A stretch of DNA of 64,000 nucleotides, from the NCBI GenBank assembly GCA_943371535.1, contig CALRVE020000012.1, positions 29,414 to 93,413 of the forward strand. The letters run 5' to 3'. This stretch comes from UBA1930 sp943371535 (GTDB lineage Bacteria; Bacteroidota; Bacteroidia; Chitinophagales; Chitinophagaceae). Shown here piece by piece: positions 53,125 to 62,505 of this stretch; position 1 is the stretch's first letter; the number at the start of each line of letters is the position of its first letter. Below the pieces are notes generated by a model. The model was not told the DNA's origin, did not search any database, and worked only from the letters and a program-made list of their open reading frames with translations. The translations under genes were made by a program, and so were the position numbers.

Positions 53125-56007
53125 GTGAAATATTTGTTGACTGTTTTTATAGGATTTTTTTATTTGCAAACGGCTTTGGGTCAAGGTACTTATTGGCAAC
53201 AACAAGTCAACTTTACCATTCAAGTAACTTTAAACGATACTGCTAAAACCTTAGATGGATTTGAGAAAATAACTTATACCAACAACTCTCCTGATACTTT
53301 ACGTTTTATTTGGTTTCATATTTGGCCCAATGCGTATAGAAACGATAAAACTGCTTATACCGAACAAGCTTTGTCCAATGGTAGTACTGAGTTTTATTTT
53401 AGTAACGATGAAGAAAAAGGCTATATCAATCAATTAGACTTTAGGGTAAACAACATTGCTGCTGGCATTGAAGCTCATCCCCAACATATTGATATTGTAA
53501 AGTTGATATTGCCTAGCCCTATTGCACCCAAACAAACCATTACTATTACCACACCTTTTTTTGTAAAACTGCCTTATAATTTTTCGAGAGGTGGTTATAC
53601 CAAAGATGGATTTCAGGTTACGCAATGGTATCCAAAACCTGCTGTGTATGATGCCAATGGTTGGCACGAAATGCCCTATTTGGATCAGGGGGAATTTTAC
53701 AGCGAGTTTGGCAACTATGAAGTACAAATAACTTTACCCGATAACTATATTGTTGCTGCAACTGGTAAATTAGACAATGAAGAAGCCCTAAATAAATTAA
53801 AACAATTGGGCAAGCAAACAGCTACCCTTCAACCCAATTATATTGCTTTTGTTGAAGCCCAAAAGAAGAAAGCCATTGTTACAAAAGCTTATGCCCCTAA
53901 GAAAAAAATTGAACCAGTTAAGACTGTTGTACAACAAAAACCTAGATTAATCACTTACACGTATAAACAAGACAATTGCCACGACTTTGCTTGGTTTGCA
54001 AGTAAACATTTTATTGTTCAATACGATACCGTTGCACTAAAAGAAAAAACGGTAGATGTATATAGTTTTTATCAACCAACACAAATCAATAACTGGAATA
54101 AAAGCATTGTGTATGCAAAAGATGGATTGAAAAAATATAGTAAATGGATTGGCGATTATCCGTACCATACGGTTTCAATTGTATCGGGAGAAGAAAATGA
54201 ATTTAGTGGTGGAATGGAATATCCAACAATTACTTTAATTACTACGAATGCTGCTGGAAAATATTTAGACGCTACTATTGTGCATGAAATTGGTCATAAC
54301 TGGTTTTATGGTGCATTGGCCAACAATGAGAGAAAATATTCTTGGATGGATGAAAGCATTAATACCTATTATCAAAATAGATATGAGGCCGAAAAATATG
54401 CTACTGAAATTTCAACAATGCCTAAATGGTTACAAAACAAATTACCAGTAGATATTGAAAGTTTAATTTATACCACAGTTGCTGGTTTAAAAAAATCGCA
54501 ACCGATTGACACAAGTTCAACAGCATTTACATCATTGAATTATTATTTAAGTGTGTATTCAAAAGGGGCTAAATGGTTAGCACAAATTGAAAAAGATTTA
54601 GGCCGTGCTAAATTTGATGAAAGTATGCAAAACTATTTTGCACAATGGAAATTTAAACATCCACAACCGAATGATTTTAAAACTAGTTTAGAACAAAGTA
54701 CTCAGCTTAATTTAAATCATCGCTTTAAACAACTCACTAGCAATGCTCCATTAAATGATAGTGTGTATGCTAAAAAGACTAAACTGGTTGCTTTCTTCAA
54801 TTTAAAAGATGCTGAAAAGTTCAACTATATAAGTATTGCTCCAATAATTGGAGGTAATTATTATGATAAACTTTCAGTTGGTTTAGTGCTGCACAATTAT
54901 CAAATACCCGTTAAAAAGATCAATTTTTTTATAGCTCCGCAATATGCTACAGGCAGTAAACAATTGAATTATGGTACTGGTATTACCTACAATCAATTTA
55001 AACAAGGATCTTGGTTAGAAATTTCGGCGAGTGCTTTAAAATATACTATGGATGATTTTAAACCTGCTAATGCCGATAGAATTTATCAAAATGTATTGCG
55101 TATTAATCCATCTATAAAATATACCCTATACAACAAAGACTTAAGAAGTAAACAACGATGGATTTTTCAGGCAAGAAGTTTTTTAATGCAGGAGAATGGA
55201 TTATCGTTTAAAACCATTACTACTCCTGGTGGACCAACAGATGTAGTTGATAAAACAACCTTCAATAGTACCATTAATCAACTTAAAATAACTAGCAGTA
55301 ATAATAGAGTGCTTTATCCTTATGAGTTAAACTTAACCATTGATCAAGGTAAAAACTTTGTTCGTGCTGGTTTTACAGCCAATTATTTTTTAAACTATGC
55401 CAATAAAAAAGGTGGAATTAATGCAAGATTGTTTGCAGGGAAATTTATTTATACTACCGATAAAACTTTTATTCAACAATACGAAACCGATCGCTATCAC
55501 TTAAACATGAGTGGTGCTAAAGGATATGAAGATTATACCTACAGTGGTTACTTTATTGGTAGAAATGAATTTGAAGGATATAGAAGCCAACAAATAATGG
55601 AACGTGATGGTTTTTTTAAAGTAAGAACCGATTTATTAAGCAATAAAATTGGTAAAACAGACGATTGGTTAATGGCATTAAATTTTAGTGGCGATATTCC
55701 TGAATCGGTTAATATTTTCAATGTATTGCCTATAAAAATTCCTTTGAAGTTTTTTGTAGATATTGGTACGTATGCCGATGCATGGAAGGACAATCCTGCA
55801 ACTGGCAGATTCTTGTACGATGCAGGTTTGCAATTGCCTATTGCCAATGGTTTAGTCAATATTTATGTGCCCTTACTATACAGTAAAGTGTACAGCAATT
55901 ACTTTAAAAGCACATTGGGTGAAAAACGTTTTTGGAAAACCCTTTCATTCTCTATTGATATACAAAAATTACAGATTCATAAGTTGAGCAGAGATTTGCC
56001 ATTATAA
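53125..56007 (+). CDS. M1-family metallopeptidase with barrel-like C-terminus
   Basis: 960 residues, signal peptide KYLLTVFIGFFYLQTALG. N-terminal beta domain, then aminopeptidase-N-like catalytic domain with GGMEYP (exopeptidase motif) and HEIGHNWFYG, zinc ligands His387, His391 and Glu410 (in WMDES), catalytic Glu388. After about residue 560 the rest is a series of alternating hydrophobic beta strands (for example KLSVGLVLHNYQIP, INFFIAPQYATGS, WLEISASALKYTMD) ending in a membrane-strand-like terminus, suggesting an outer-membrane beta-barrel. GTG start at 53125. The next gene follows 3 bp later. Confidence 0.88.
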   Translation: MKYLLTVFIGFFYLQTALGQGTYWQQQVNFTIQVTLNDTAKTLDGFEKITYTNNSPDTLRFIWFHIWPNAYRNDKTAYTEQALSNGSTEFYFSNDEEKGYINQLDFRVNNIAAGIEAHPQHIDIVKLILPSPIAPKQTITITTPFFVKLPYNFSRGGYTKDGFQVTQWYPKPAVYDANGWHEMPYLDQGEFYSEFGNYEVQITLPDNYIVAATGKLDNEEALNKLKQLGKQTATLQPNYIAFVEAQKKKAIVTKAYAPKKKIEPVKTVVQQKPRLITYTYKQDNCHDFAWFASKHFIVQYDTVALKEKTVDVYSFYQPTQINNWNKSIVYAKDGLKKYSKWIGDYPYHTVSIVSGEENEFSGGMEYPTITLITTNAAGKYLDATIVHEIGHNWFYGALANNERKYSWMDESINTYYQNRYEAEKYATEISTMPKWLQNKLPVDIESLIYTTVAGLKKSQPIDTSSTAFTSLNYYLSVYSKGAKWLAQIEKDLGRAKFDESMQNYFAQWKFKHPQPNDFKTSLEQSTQLNLNHRFKQLTSNAPLNDSVYAKKTKLVAFFNLKDAEKFNYISIAPIIGGNYYDKLSVGLVLHNYQIPVKKINFFIAPQYATGSKQLNYGTGITYNQFKQGSWLEISASALKYTMDDFKPANADRIYQNVLRINPSIKYTLYNKDLRSKQRWIFQARSFLMQENGLSFKTITTPGGPTDVVDKTTFNSTINQLKITSSNNRVLYPYELNLTIDQGKNFVRAGFTANYFLNYANKKGGINARLFAGKFIYTTDKTFIQQYETDRYHLNMSGAKGYEDYTYSGYFIGRNEFEGYRSQQIMERDGFFKVRTDLLSNKIGKTDDWLMALNFSGDIPESVNIFNVLPIKIPLKFFVDIGTYADAWKDNPATGRFLYDAGLQLPIANGLVNIYVPLLYSKVYSNYFKSTLGEKRFWKTLSFSIDIQKLQIHKLSRDLPL

Positions 56008-56010
56008 TAC

Positions 56011-56922
56011 ATGCAAACAATTAGCATTATACCATCTACCGAAATAAATACTACCAAATGGGATGCTTGTGTAGCCAATAATAGCAATGGTTTAATCTAT
56101 GCTTATAGTTATTACTTGAATCATTTAGTTGATCATTGGCATGCAGTTGTAGTAAATGATTATGAACTTATTTTTCCCATTCCACATAAAAAAAAACTAG
56201 GCATTCAATACAGTTATATGCCTGCTTTTACACAACAGTTGGGGTTTATTGGCAACATTGCATTGATTAACCCAACAGTAGTAAATGCTATACAATCATT
56301 TGTGCAATATGCATCGCCTTATCTTAATTTTAGTAACCAACAATTTGCAGTAGAACATGGATGTAAAGAACAAAAAAATTATATTCTTAATCTACATCAA
56401 CCTTATGAAAGTTTAAAGCAGCATTACCAAAAAACAATGGGCTATAGTTTAAGTAAAGCTGCAAAATTTAATCTTCAATACAACCACTCCAATAATTTTG
56501 AACATGCGGTAGAAGCTTATTACGATTACAATAAAAATAATATGCCACATGTTACAAAAACAAATTATGAGCAGCTAAAAAAGTTAATGCATTTTTTACA
56601 AGACAATCATCAATTATTGGTTAGAACAATCACCAATGAACAAGAAGAAATATTGAGTGAAGTGGTTTTAATGAAAGACAATAAACGCTATTACAACATT
56701 ATTAATGTAACAACAGCATTGGGAAGAAAGCAAGAAGCCAATTATTTATTGTATGATCATTTATTGCAGGAGCTTTCAAATCAGCCTCTGTTATTCGATT
56801 TTGAAGGCAGTGATTTAACAGGTGTACAAAAATTTTACGAAAAATTTGGAGCCATTAATCAACCTTATTTTCATTGGCATTACAACTTATTGCCCAAGCC
56901 TTTACAATGGCTGAAGAAATAA
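56011..56922 (+). CDS. Conserved protein, FemAB/GNAT-like acyltransferase (tentative)
   Basis: 303 residues. Start QTISIIPSTEINTTKWDACVANNSNGLIYAYSYYLNHLVDHWHAVVVNDYELIFPIPHKKKLGI and the end EGSDLTGVQKFYEKFGAINQPYFHWHYN resemble GNAT/FemAB-like proteins of Bacteroidota that carry no assigned function. No signal peptide is seen. Begins 3 bp after the M1 peptidase stop, so it is co-transcribed and translationally close. Catalytic residues not identified. Confidence 0.6.
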   Translation: MQTISIIPSTEINTTKWDACVANNSNGLIYAYSYYLNHLVDHWHAVVVNDYELIFPIPHKKKLGIQYSYMPAFTQQLGFIGNIALINPTVVNAIQSFVQYASPYLNFSNQQFAVEHGCKEQKNYILNLHQPYESLKQHYQKTMGYSLSKAAKFNLQYNHSNNFEHAVEAYYDYNKNNMPHVTKTNYEQLKKLMHFLQDNHQLLVRTITNEQEEILSEVVLMKDNKRYYNIINVTTALGRKQEANYLLYDHLLQELSNQPLLFDFEGSDLTGVQKFYEKFGAINQPYFHWHYNLLPKPLQWLKK

Positions 56923-57019
56923 TGATTTAAAAGTAATTACATGTTGGGATAATAGCTATGTGTTGCCAATAACAGATAGAATAAATCATTAAAACGATTT
57001 ATAAACAAATGATTTTTTA

Positions 57020-57100
57020 TTGCCACAGATGCACGGATTAGCACGGAATTTATAATAATCATAAGAGTCAATCCGTGATTTTCCGTGCATCTATGGCAAT
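57020..57100. repeat. Long palindromic repeat, copy A
   Basis: TTGCCACAGATGCACGGATT then AGCACGGAATT at the left; AATCCGTGATTTTCCGTGCA then TCTATGGCAA at the right: an imperfect 30-bp inverted repeat around about 20 nt. Two more copies lie at 60408 and 60584. The left flank (TGCCAATAACAG at 56963) also recurs before copy C. Confidence 0.8.
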
Positions 57101-57109
57101 TCTGTCATT

Positions 57110-57129
57110 CCTGTCTGTCGTCAGGCAGG
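57110..57129. repeat. Short palindromic repeat CCTGTCTG...CAGGCAGG
   Basis: CCTGTCTG pairs with CAGGCAGG (one wobble) around TCGT. Similar to the CCTGCCTG-type palindromes found between genes in many Bacteroidota. Confidence 0.5.
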
Positions 57130-57214
57130 TTCAAAGTGCTTTTCTGCGAAGCAGAAATTCTTTACGCAGGCTGATAGCTTTCTTTTAATTAAAATTAAAA
57201 GCCCAAATAAGTTC

Positions 57215-58132
57215 TTAATCAAAATACGTTAATCGAACGGTAAACTTAGCATCTGTAATTCTTAATACCGATGCTGCTGCATTACTCAATCTTACCAATA
57301 AATTATTGTTTTCTTTCATTACAGGTAATGGACCTAACACTTTTGCACAAACACTTTTATTATTGTCAGCAGTAATTCGTACAATAGTTCCTGGAGCAAT
57401 GTCATTTATTAGAACATAGTATTTTCTATCTGTCCAGCCACTAGTGGTTTTAAAAGTTGCACAATCCCCTACTCTAGTTACATCTTTGCCTTTAGCGGTA
57501 AATGTGCCAGCAAATACACCTTCATCATCATCGCCATTGGTTACAGCAATTGGTGTTGGTTCGTTAGTAGTGTTAGTTTGCGTTGTGGTAGGTTTTGCAG
57601 GTTCGGAACTTCCATAACCTTGACTGTTTTTTTCTTCTTCCTCTGTTGTAGTTCTTGTAATAACTTCAGCAGTTTTTTTCTTATCTACCTTTAAATGCCC
57701 AATTATAATATTTTGCCCTTGTTGAATTACATCATTATTCAAATCGTTCCATTCTCTTAAAAAATCAATTCTTACTTTACCATAAGTTTGGCTAATTCTA
57801 AACAAATTATCTCCAGCCTTTACTATATGATGTAAAGGCACTAAAGCTTCGGCTTCTGTACTTTGTCCGTCTTGTGTAAAATTCTTTCCATCTAAGCTAA
57901 TCTTCATTACTTTATCAATTGCCAAAACTGCTGAACCATCTAATCCATTTTGTTTAGCAACTTGCTCAACTGTTAAATTATAGAGTTTACTAATGCTATA
58001 TAAAGTTTCTCCAGAAATAACTTTATGCTGAATAAATAGAATGGGATAAGTACCTTGTACAAGTACTTTTTTTTGTGCAAATGCAATTATTGTAGCACAA
58101 ATGAACACTATTAGCAATGCAGTCCTTCTCAT
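57215..58132 (-). CDS. Secreted LysM-domain protein
   Basis: 305 residues. Signal peptide (RRTALLIVFICATIIAFA), then two LysM repeats (HKVISGETLYSISKLYNLTVEQVAKQNGLD and HHIVKAGDNLFRISQTYGKVRIDFLREWNDLN), a Thr/Asn/Pro/Glu linker, and a C-terminal domain with VCAKVLGPLPVMKENNNLLVRLSNAAASVLRITDAKFTVRLTYF that resembles the double-psi barrel of RlpA. Probably binds peptidoglycan. 25 bp upstream on the same strand begins the RsmF-like gene. Confidence 0.88.
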   Translation of the reverse strand: MRRTALLIVFICATIIAFAQKKVLVQGTYPILFIQHKVISGETLYSISKLYNLTVEQVAKQNGLDGSAVLAIDKVMKISLDGKNFTQDGQSTEAEALVPLHHIVKAGDNLFRISQTYGKVRIDFLREWNDLNNDVIQQGQNIIIGHLKVDKKKTAEVITRTTTEEEEKNSQGYGSSEPAKPTTTQTNTTNEPTPIAVTNGDDDEGVFAGTFTAKGKDVTRVGDCATFKTTSGWTDRKYYVLINDIAPGTIVRITADNNKSVCAKVLGPLPVMKENNNLLVRLSNAAASVLRITDAKFTVRLTYFD

Positions 58133-58157
58133 AAAAATTGGTTACAAACTGTATAAA

Positions 58158-59516
58158 TTAATCTTTTAAAATTCTCCACTCTTGCGGATAATAATTGTTG
58201 TAACGATTGGGTAGCACCTTCAACCATCCTAAGCCCAAACCATTCAATGTTGCCAATACCCAACCTTTTACAGTGGTGTCAATAACCAATTCTTGCTTAC
58301 GCAAATACTGCAAAGCTTGCTCATTGGTAAAAGAAACGCTTGCAATATTACTTAAATTGAGTGTACTAACCGCCAATTCGTGGTGAGGCACCAAATCTTT
58401 GCCTTTTACTTCACCAATACATAAACCTGCTTTTTTAATGTATAAATAATTGGCCAATGTTTTTAAATCGTTCAAAAATGAATGATCCAATAATCTAATT
58501 TGTGTAGCATGTTTAAATAAAGAAAACGCTGGTTGAACAGGTAAAAAAGATTGCAGAATATCCACCTCCTGTTTACTTGGCAATAAAAGTGATTGTTGTT
58601 TTAACTTCACTTCCTTTTCAGCAGTTGCTTTTTGTAATACCGCAATAAAAAAACCTTCGCCTTTTAAATTGTATGGATAAAATCGATACCCTTTTGCATG
58701 TTCAATATCACTCTCCGTTTCTACAATTCCCCAAGTTGAATCAATATTTAATGGAACAGAAGTTAGGTTAAATGTTGCAATTATCCAATCTAATACATCT
58801 TCATTTTCTTCCTTAGAGTACGAGCAAGTAGAATATACTAAAAATCCATCTGTTTGCAATGCAGGTAGTACATCGGCTACAATTCTTTGTTGTCGTTGGC
58901 TACATAACGCCACATTGTTTAAACTCCATTCATTGGCTGCATCTGCATCTTTTCTAAACATGCCACTTCCACTACAAGGAGCATCAACTACTATAGCATC
59001 AAAAAAATTATTCAATGCTGTAAAATCTTTTGGATCATTATTGGTTACAACTACATTGGGCATTCCCCATTTAGTTATATTTTCAACCAAAATAGCTGCT
59101 CTCGATTTTATTACTTCATTACTCACCACCATTCCATCGGTAAAATAACTAGCCAATAAAGTAGATTTTCCACCAGGTGCAGCACAAACATCTAATACTT
59201 TTTTGTTGGTATGTTCACCAAATAATTGTTGCATAATTTGCCACACAAACATGCTACTAGCTTCTTGCACATAATATGCTCCTGCATGAAAACTTGGATC
59301 GAATGTAAAAGAAGGACGTTCACTTAAATAATAACCATGCTCACACCAAGGAATATTTCCTGCCAACAAATCTTCTATATTTTTGGTTGAATTATTTTTG
59401 AATGGGTTTATTCTAACCGATGTTACTTGCTCTTCAGCTTCATGAACTGCTTTAAACTTAGATGCATCAAAACCTTTGGTATATTGAATGGAGGCAAGAA
59501 ATTGATTGGGTAACAT
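58158..59516 (-). CDS. 16S rRNA (cytosine-C5)-methyltransferase, RsmF/RsmB-like
   Basis: 452 residues. DVCAAPGGKSTLLASYF (SAM), FDAIVVDAPCSGSGMFRKD (motif IV, PCSG), LVYSTCSYSKEENEDVLDWI (motif VI, catalytic TCSY) and the C-terminal PUA-like part (EVKGKDLVPHHELAVSTL) match the NOL1/NOP2/Sun m5C methyltransferases of the RsmF type. Modifies a cytosine in 16S rRNA or another RNA. Both catalytic Cys are present. 25 bp from the LysM gene. Confidence 0.9.
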   Translation of the reverse strand: MLPNQFLASIQYTKGFDASKFKAVHEAEEQVTSVRINPFKNNSTKNIEDLLAGNIPWCEHGYYLSERPSFTFDPSFHAGAYYVQEASSMFVWQIMQQLFGEHTNKKVLDVCAAPGGKSTLLASYFTDGMVVSNEVIKSRAAILVENITKWGMPNVVVTNNDPKDFTALNNFFDAIVVDAPCSGSGMFRKDADAANEWSLNNVALCSQRQQRIVADVLPALQTDGFLVYSTCSYSKEENEDVLDWIIATFNLTSVPLNIDSTWGIVETESDIEHAKGYRFYPYNLKGEGFFIAVLQKATAEKEVKLKQQSLLLPSKQEVDILQSFLPVQPAFSLFKHATQIRLLDHSFLNDLKTLANYLYIKKAGLCIGEVKGKDLVPHHELAVSTLNLSNIASVSFTNEQALQYLRKQELVIDTTVKGWVLATLNGLGLGWLKVLPNRYNNYYPQEWRILKD

Positions 59517-59610
59517 GGTTACGAAGATAGGAAAATTGATATCTAGCTTTCAAGCTTAACCAAATGCACTTTTAAGTAATACATAACCAACAATAAAAGT
59601 CTTTGAACCA

Positions 59611-60270
59611 TTACCCATTTTTACCAGTAAGCATAGGTACAAAAGAAAAGTGTTCAAAAGCTTCTTCACTCATTGTACCATCGGCTTGTTTGGTTAAACG
59701 CAACATACGTTGTACTTCTCCTTCATTTACAGGTATCACCATCATACCGCCTACTTTCAATTGAGCTACTAATTTGGGTGGAATAAATGGTGCTGCTGCA
59801 GTAATAATTACTTTATCAAAAGGTGCATAAGTAGGCAAACCTTCAAACCCATCGCCATAAAAGAATTTAATATTGGGATATTTTTTTTTGAAGAAGAAAT
59901 CTTTATTAAGATTGTATAGTTTTTTTTGTCGCTCAATGGTATAAACCCAAGCTCCCATTTCAGCTAAAACAGTTGCCTGATAAACACTCCCTGTACCAAT
60001 TTCTAGTACTTTGTCGCTTTTTTTGATTTGTAATAATTGGGTTTGATAAGCTACTGTAAATGGTTGAGAAATAGTTTGATCTTCTCCAATAGGAAAAGCC
60101 CTGTCTTCATAAGCAATTTTATCAAAAGCCGAATCTAGAAAAAAATGTCTTGGTATTGCATTCATGGCTGTCAATACCCTTTCATCAGAAATATGTTTTT
60201 CAGTTCTTAAAAAATCAATGAGTTTTTTTCTTAAGCCTTTGTGTTGGTAGGTATCTTCAAACTTATTCAT
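59611..60270 (-). CDS. pcm: Protein-L-isoaspartate O-methyltransferase
   Basis: 219 residues. VLEIGTGSVYQATVLAEMGAWVYTIERQ is motif I, in which the expected GTGSGYQ reads GTGSVYQ; the GDG(W)-type motif FFYGDGFEGLPTYAPFDKVIITAAAPFIPPKL and GGMMVIPV follow. Methylates L-isoaspartyl residues so damaged proteins can be repaired. The V for G change may be tolerated or group-specific. Preceded by a 536-bp gap of repeats. Confidence 0.9.
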   Translation of the reverse strand: MNKFEDTYQHKGLRKKLIDFLRTEKHISDERVLTAMNAIPRHFFLDSAFDKIAYEDRAFPIGEDQTISQPFTVAYQTQLLQIKKSDKVLEIGTGSVYQATVLAEMGAWVYTIERQKKLYNLNKDFFFKKKYPNIKFFYGDGFEGLPTYAPFDKVIITAAAPFIPPKLVAQLKVGGMMVIPVNEGEVQRMLRLTKQADGTMSEEAFEHFSFVPMLTGKNG

Positions 60271-60407
60271 AAGCCATACAAATGTAGGTGTATGATTAAA
60301 TGTGTAAATGAGTTGTTACGGATTGGGGAAAGAAATTGACCTTTTATAATTTACTCACACCTCAATAGCTTAAAGATGAAAAACATTTGTAAACAAATAT
60401 TTTTTTG

Positions 60408-60488
60408 TTGCCACGGATGCACGGATTAGCAAGGAATTAATATTCATCTACAAGAAAGAATCCATGATTATCCATGCATACGTGGCAA
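60408..60488. repeat. Long palindromic repeat, copy B
   Basis: TTGCCACGGATGCACGGATT at left and CCATGCATACGTGGCAA at right, inverted complements with mismatches. The unit with its left flank (from about 60378) is nearly the same as copy C. Confidence 0.8.
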
Positions 60489-60583
60489 AACCTACTTGCT
60501 ATTAGGTCTGATGCCTCTATGCCAATAACAGTGATAGATATTTTAAATCAGAGAAAAACATTTGTAAACAAATATTTTTTGTG

Positions 60584-60664
60584 TTGCCACGGATGCACGG
60601 ATTAGCACGGAATTATTATTCATCTACAAGAAAGAATCCCTGTTTCTCCGTGCATCCGTGGCAA
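60584..60664. repeat. Long palindromic repeat, copy C
   Basis: TTGCCACGGATGCACGGATT with AGCACGGAATT at left; TTTCTCCGTGCATCCGTGGC with AA at right. Best preserved of the three copies. Its left flank (TGCCAATAACAG at 60520) also precedes copy A at 57 kb. Confidence 0.8.
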
Positions 60665-60756
60665 AACTTCGTAGTTCTTGAATACAAGGTCAATCTGCAA
60701 AATCATCTTCACAAAATTCCATCAAATAATTTAAACAGCCTCTTAACCTAAAACAG

Positions 60757-60787
60757 TTTAAAACAACTTCGCTTCATTGTACATTTG
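60757..60787 (+). promoter_or_regulatory. Putative promoter of the ATP-grasp gene
   Basis: TTTA (60757-60760), 19 nt, then TACATTTG (60780-60787); close match to TTTG-N19-TAnnTTTG. Start codon TTG at 60807 lies 19 nt further. Confidence 0.6.
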
Positions 60788-60806
60788 CCATCCCTAAAAA
60801 AATAAC

Positions 60807-61856
60807 TTGAAAAAAAATTGGCAAAAAATAACTAATTGGGAGCTGTGGCCTTTTTACCTCATCTATACACCATTGGTGTTGGTGTGGCTATACTATTTTT
60901 TACGTAGTAAAACTTTTTGGTATTTCTCTAATGTAAATCCTACTTTACAATTTTCTGGATTCGAAGGCGAAACCAAAAAAGAAATGTTTAATCAATTACC
61001 GCAAGAAAGTTTTCCTACAACCATCTATATTCAGCCAACACAAAAGTTTGATGAAGTTTTGCAGTTAATGCAACAAAACAATTTGCAATTTCCTGTTGCA
61101 GTAAAACCAGATATTGGCAGCAAAGGTTTATGCTTTAGAAAAATTGACAATGCTGAACAGCTTAAAAAGTATCATACTACATTGCCTTTTGATTATTTAA
61201 TTCAAACCATGATTGAATGGCCTGTTGAAGTAAGTGTATTTTATGTTCGTTACCCCAACAGCAATAAAGGAAAAGTAACCGGATTTATTGCCAAAGAATA
61301 TTTGCAAGTAAAAGGCGATGGAAAGCATACGTTGTTAGAATTAATCAATCAACATCCAAAAGCACAACATCGTTTAACCGAATTAACTATTAAACATGCT
61401 GAACATTTAGCAGATATTATTCCTGCCAATGAAACTTATTTTTTAAGCATTACTGGCAATCATAATAGAGGTGCAAGATTCAATAATTTATATAAAGAAA
61501 TAGATGCAGATTTAATAGCAGTGTTTGATGCATTGAGCAATCATAGTCAGCATTTTTATTATGGAAGATTTGATGTTAAAACAACATCCATAGCCGATTT
61601 AAAATCTGGTAAAAACTTTTCGGTATTAGAATTTAATGGAACTGGAGCCGAGCCAAATCATATTTACGATTGTAAGATGAGTTATTTTACTGCACTCAAC
61701 ACCATTGCTACACACTGGAAATATATGTATGAAATAGGAAGAATTAATTATGCAAAAGGTATTCCATACGTATCTTTCAGCCAAGGAATCAAATATTTAA
61801 ATGCTGCTTTTGAAAGATATGCTGCACTAGAAAAATACGATTTACAAATAGATTAA
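60807..61856 (+). CDS. D-Ala-D-Ala-ligase-like ATP-grasp protein
   Basis: 349 residues. The N-terminal 40 residues hold one hydrophobic helix (WPFYLIYTPLVLVWLYYFL). FPVAVKPDIGSKGLCFRKI (ATP lid-type), DYLIQTMIEWPVEVSVFYVRYP (ATP/metal) and SVLEFNGTGAEPNHIYD match ATP-grasp ligases near D-alanine ligases. The product is unknown. TTG start, no ATG upstream in frame. Followed 13 bp later by a LysE-type exporter gene, suggesting the two act together. Confidence 0.78.
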   Translation: MKKNWQKITNWELWPFYLIYTPLVLVWLYYFLRSKTFWYFSNVNPTLQFSGFEGETKKEMFNQLPQESFPTTIYIQPTQKFDEVLQLMQQNNLQFPVAVKPDIGSKGLCFRKIDNAEQLKKYHTTLPFDYLIQTMIEWPVEVSVFYVRYPNSNKGKVTGFIAKEYLQVKGDGKHTLLELINQHPKAQHRLTELTIKHAEHLADIIPANETYFLSITGNHNRGARFNNLYKEIDADLIAVFDALSNHSQHFYYGRFDVKTTSIADLKSGKNFSVLEFNGTGAEPNHIYDCKMSYFTALNTIATHWKYMYEIGRINYAKGIPYVSFSQGIKYLNAAFERYAALEKYDLQID

Positions 61857-61869
61857 TAACTACCGATAC

Positions 61870-62505
61870 ATGGCCTTTGTAACCATTTTATTCATTGCAT
61901 TTGGCATTAGCTTTTTGGGACAAATTGTATTGAGTAATATGAACATGACTGCAACACAATTAAGTGTGCAAGAGGGCAATAAAAAAGCCTGGTATTTTGG
62001 AATTGGAGTGGCAATAGTAGAAATTATTTATTTGCGTTTTGCCTTAACTGGAATGGATTGGGTTGCACAGCATAAATTAGTTTTTAAAATTTTAGGTTGG
62101 CTTACCGTAGTTGTTTTTTTTATCTTAGGCATTGTTGCATTTATTTCAGCAAGTAAACAAACCATACAAGCAAAAAGCGTTTTACTGAATAATAAACTAC
62201 ATCGCTTTTTTTTAGGGGCAAGTATGAGTGCTTTAAATCCTGTTCAAATTCCTTTTTGGTTTTTATGGAGTACACAACTTATTCAAAACAATGTATTAAA
62301 AACTACCACACTGCACTTTAATATATTTTGTATTGGTGCTGGCATTGGTACGTTAGCAGGCATGAGTATTTATATTTATGGAGGCAACTGGGCCATTACA
62401 AAAATGAAAACGAGCAATAAAACATTAAACCTAATAATGGGTTGTGTGTTTTTTATTACTGCACTCATTCAATTGTACAGGGTTATTTATAAGCCTTGGA
62501 TTTAG
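61870..62505 (+). CDS. LysE/RhtB-family exporter-like membrane protein
   Basis: 211 residues with about six TM segments. Start TILFIAFGISFLGQIVLSNMNMTATQLSVQEGNKKAWYFGIGVAIVEIIYLRFAL and the GIVAFISASKQTIQ segment match LysE-type exporters of amino acids and small metabolites; the family-typical PGP near the N-terminus is absent (SNMN). Substrate unknown; may export the product of the adjacent ATP-grasp ligase. Ends 155 bp before gcdH. Confidence 0.78.
   Translation: MAFVTILFIAFGISFLGQIVLSNMNMTATQLSVQEGNKKAWYFGIGVAIVEIIYLRFALTGMDWVAQHKLVFKILGWLTVVVFFILGIVAFISASKQTIQAKSVLLNNKLHRFFLGASMSALNPVQIPFWFLWSTQLIQNNVLKTTTLHFNIFCIGAGIGTLAGMSIYIYGGNWAITKMKTSNKTLNLIMGCVFFITALIQLYRVIYKPWI

Larger units (their letters stand above)
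60271..60806. other. 536-bp gap with two long palindromic repeats
   Basis: No gene is supported. Contains repeat copies B and C with shared left flanks (AAAAACATTTGTAAACAAAT, 60379 and 60555), short AT-rich spacers, and the promoter for the ATP-grasp gene at 60757-60787. Confidence 0.75.

Noticed and set aside
57020..60664. Palindromic repeats as a CRISPR array
   Set aside because: The copies are about 80 bp and palindromic with irregular spacing of 100-3300 bp, and no cas gene is present.
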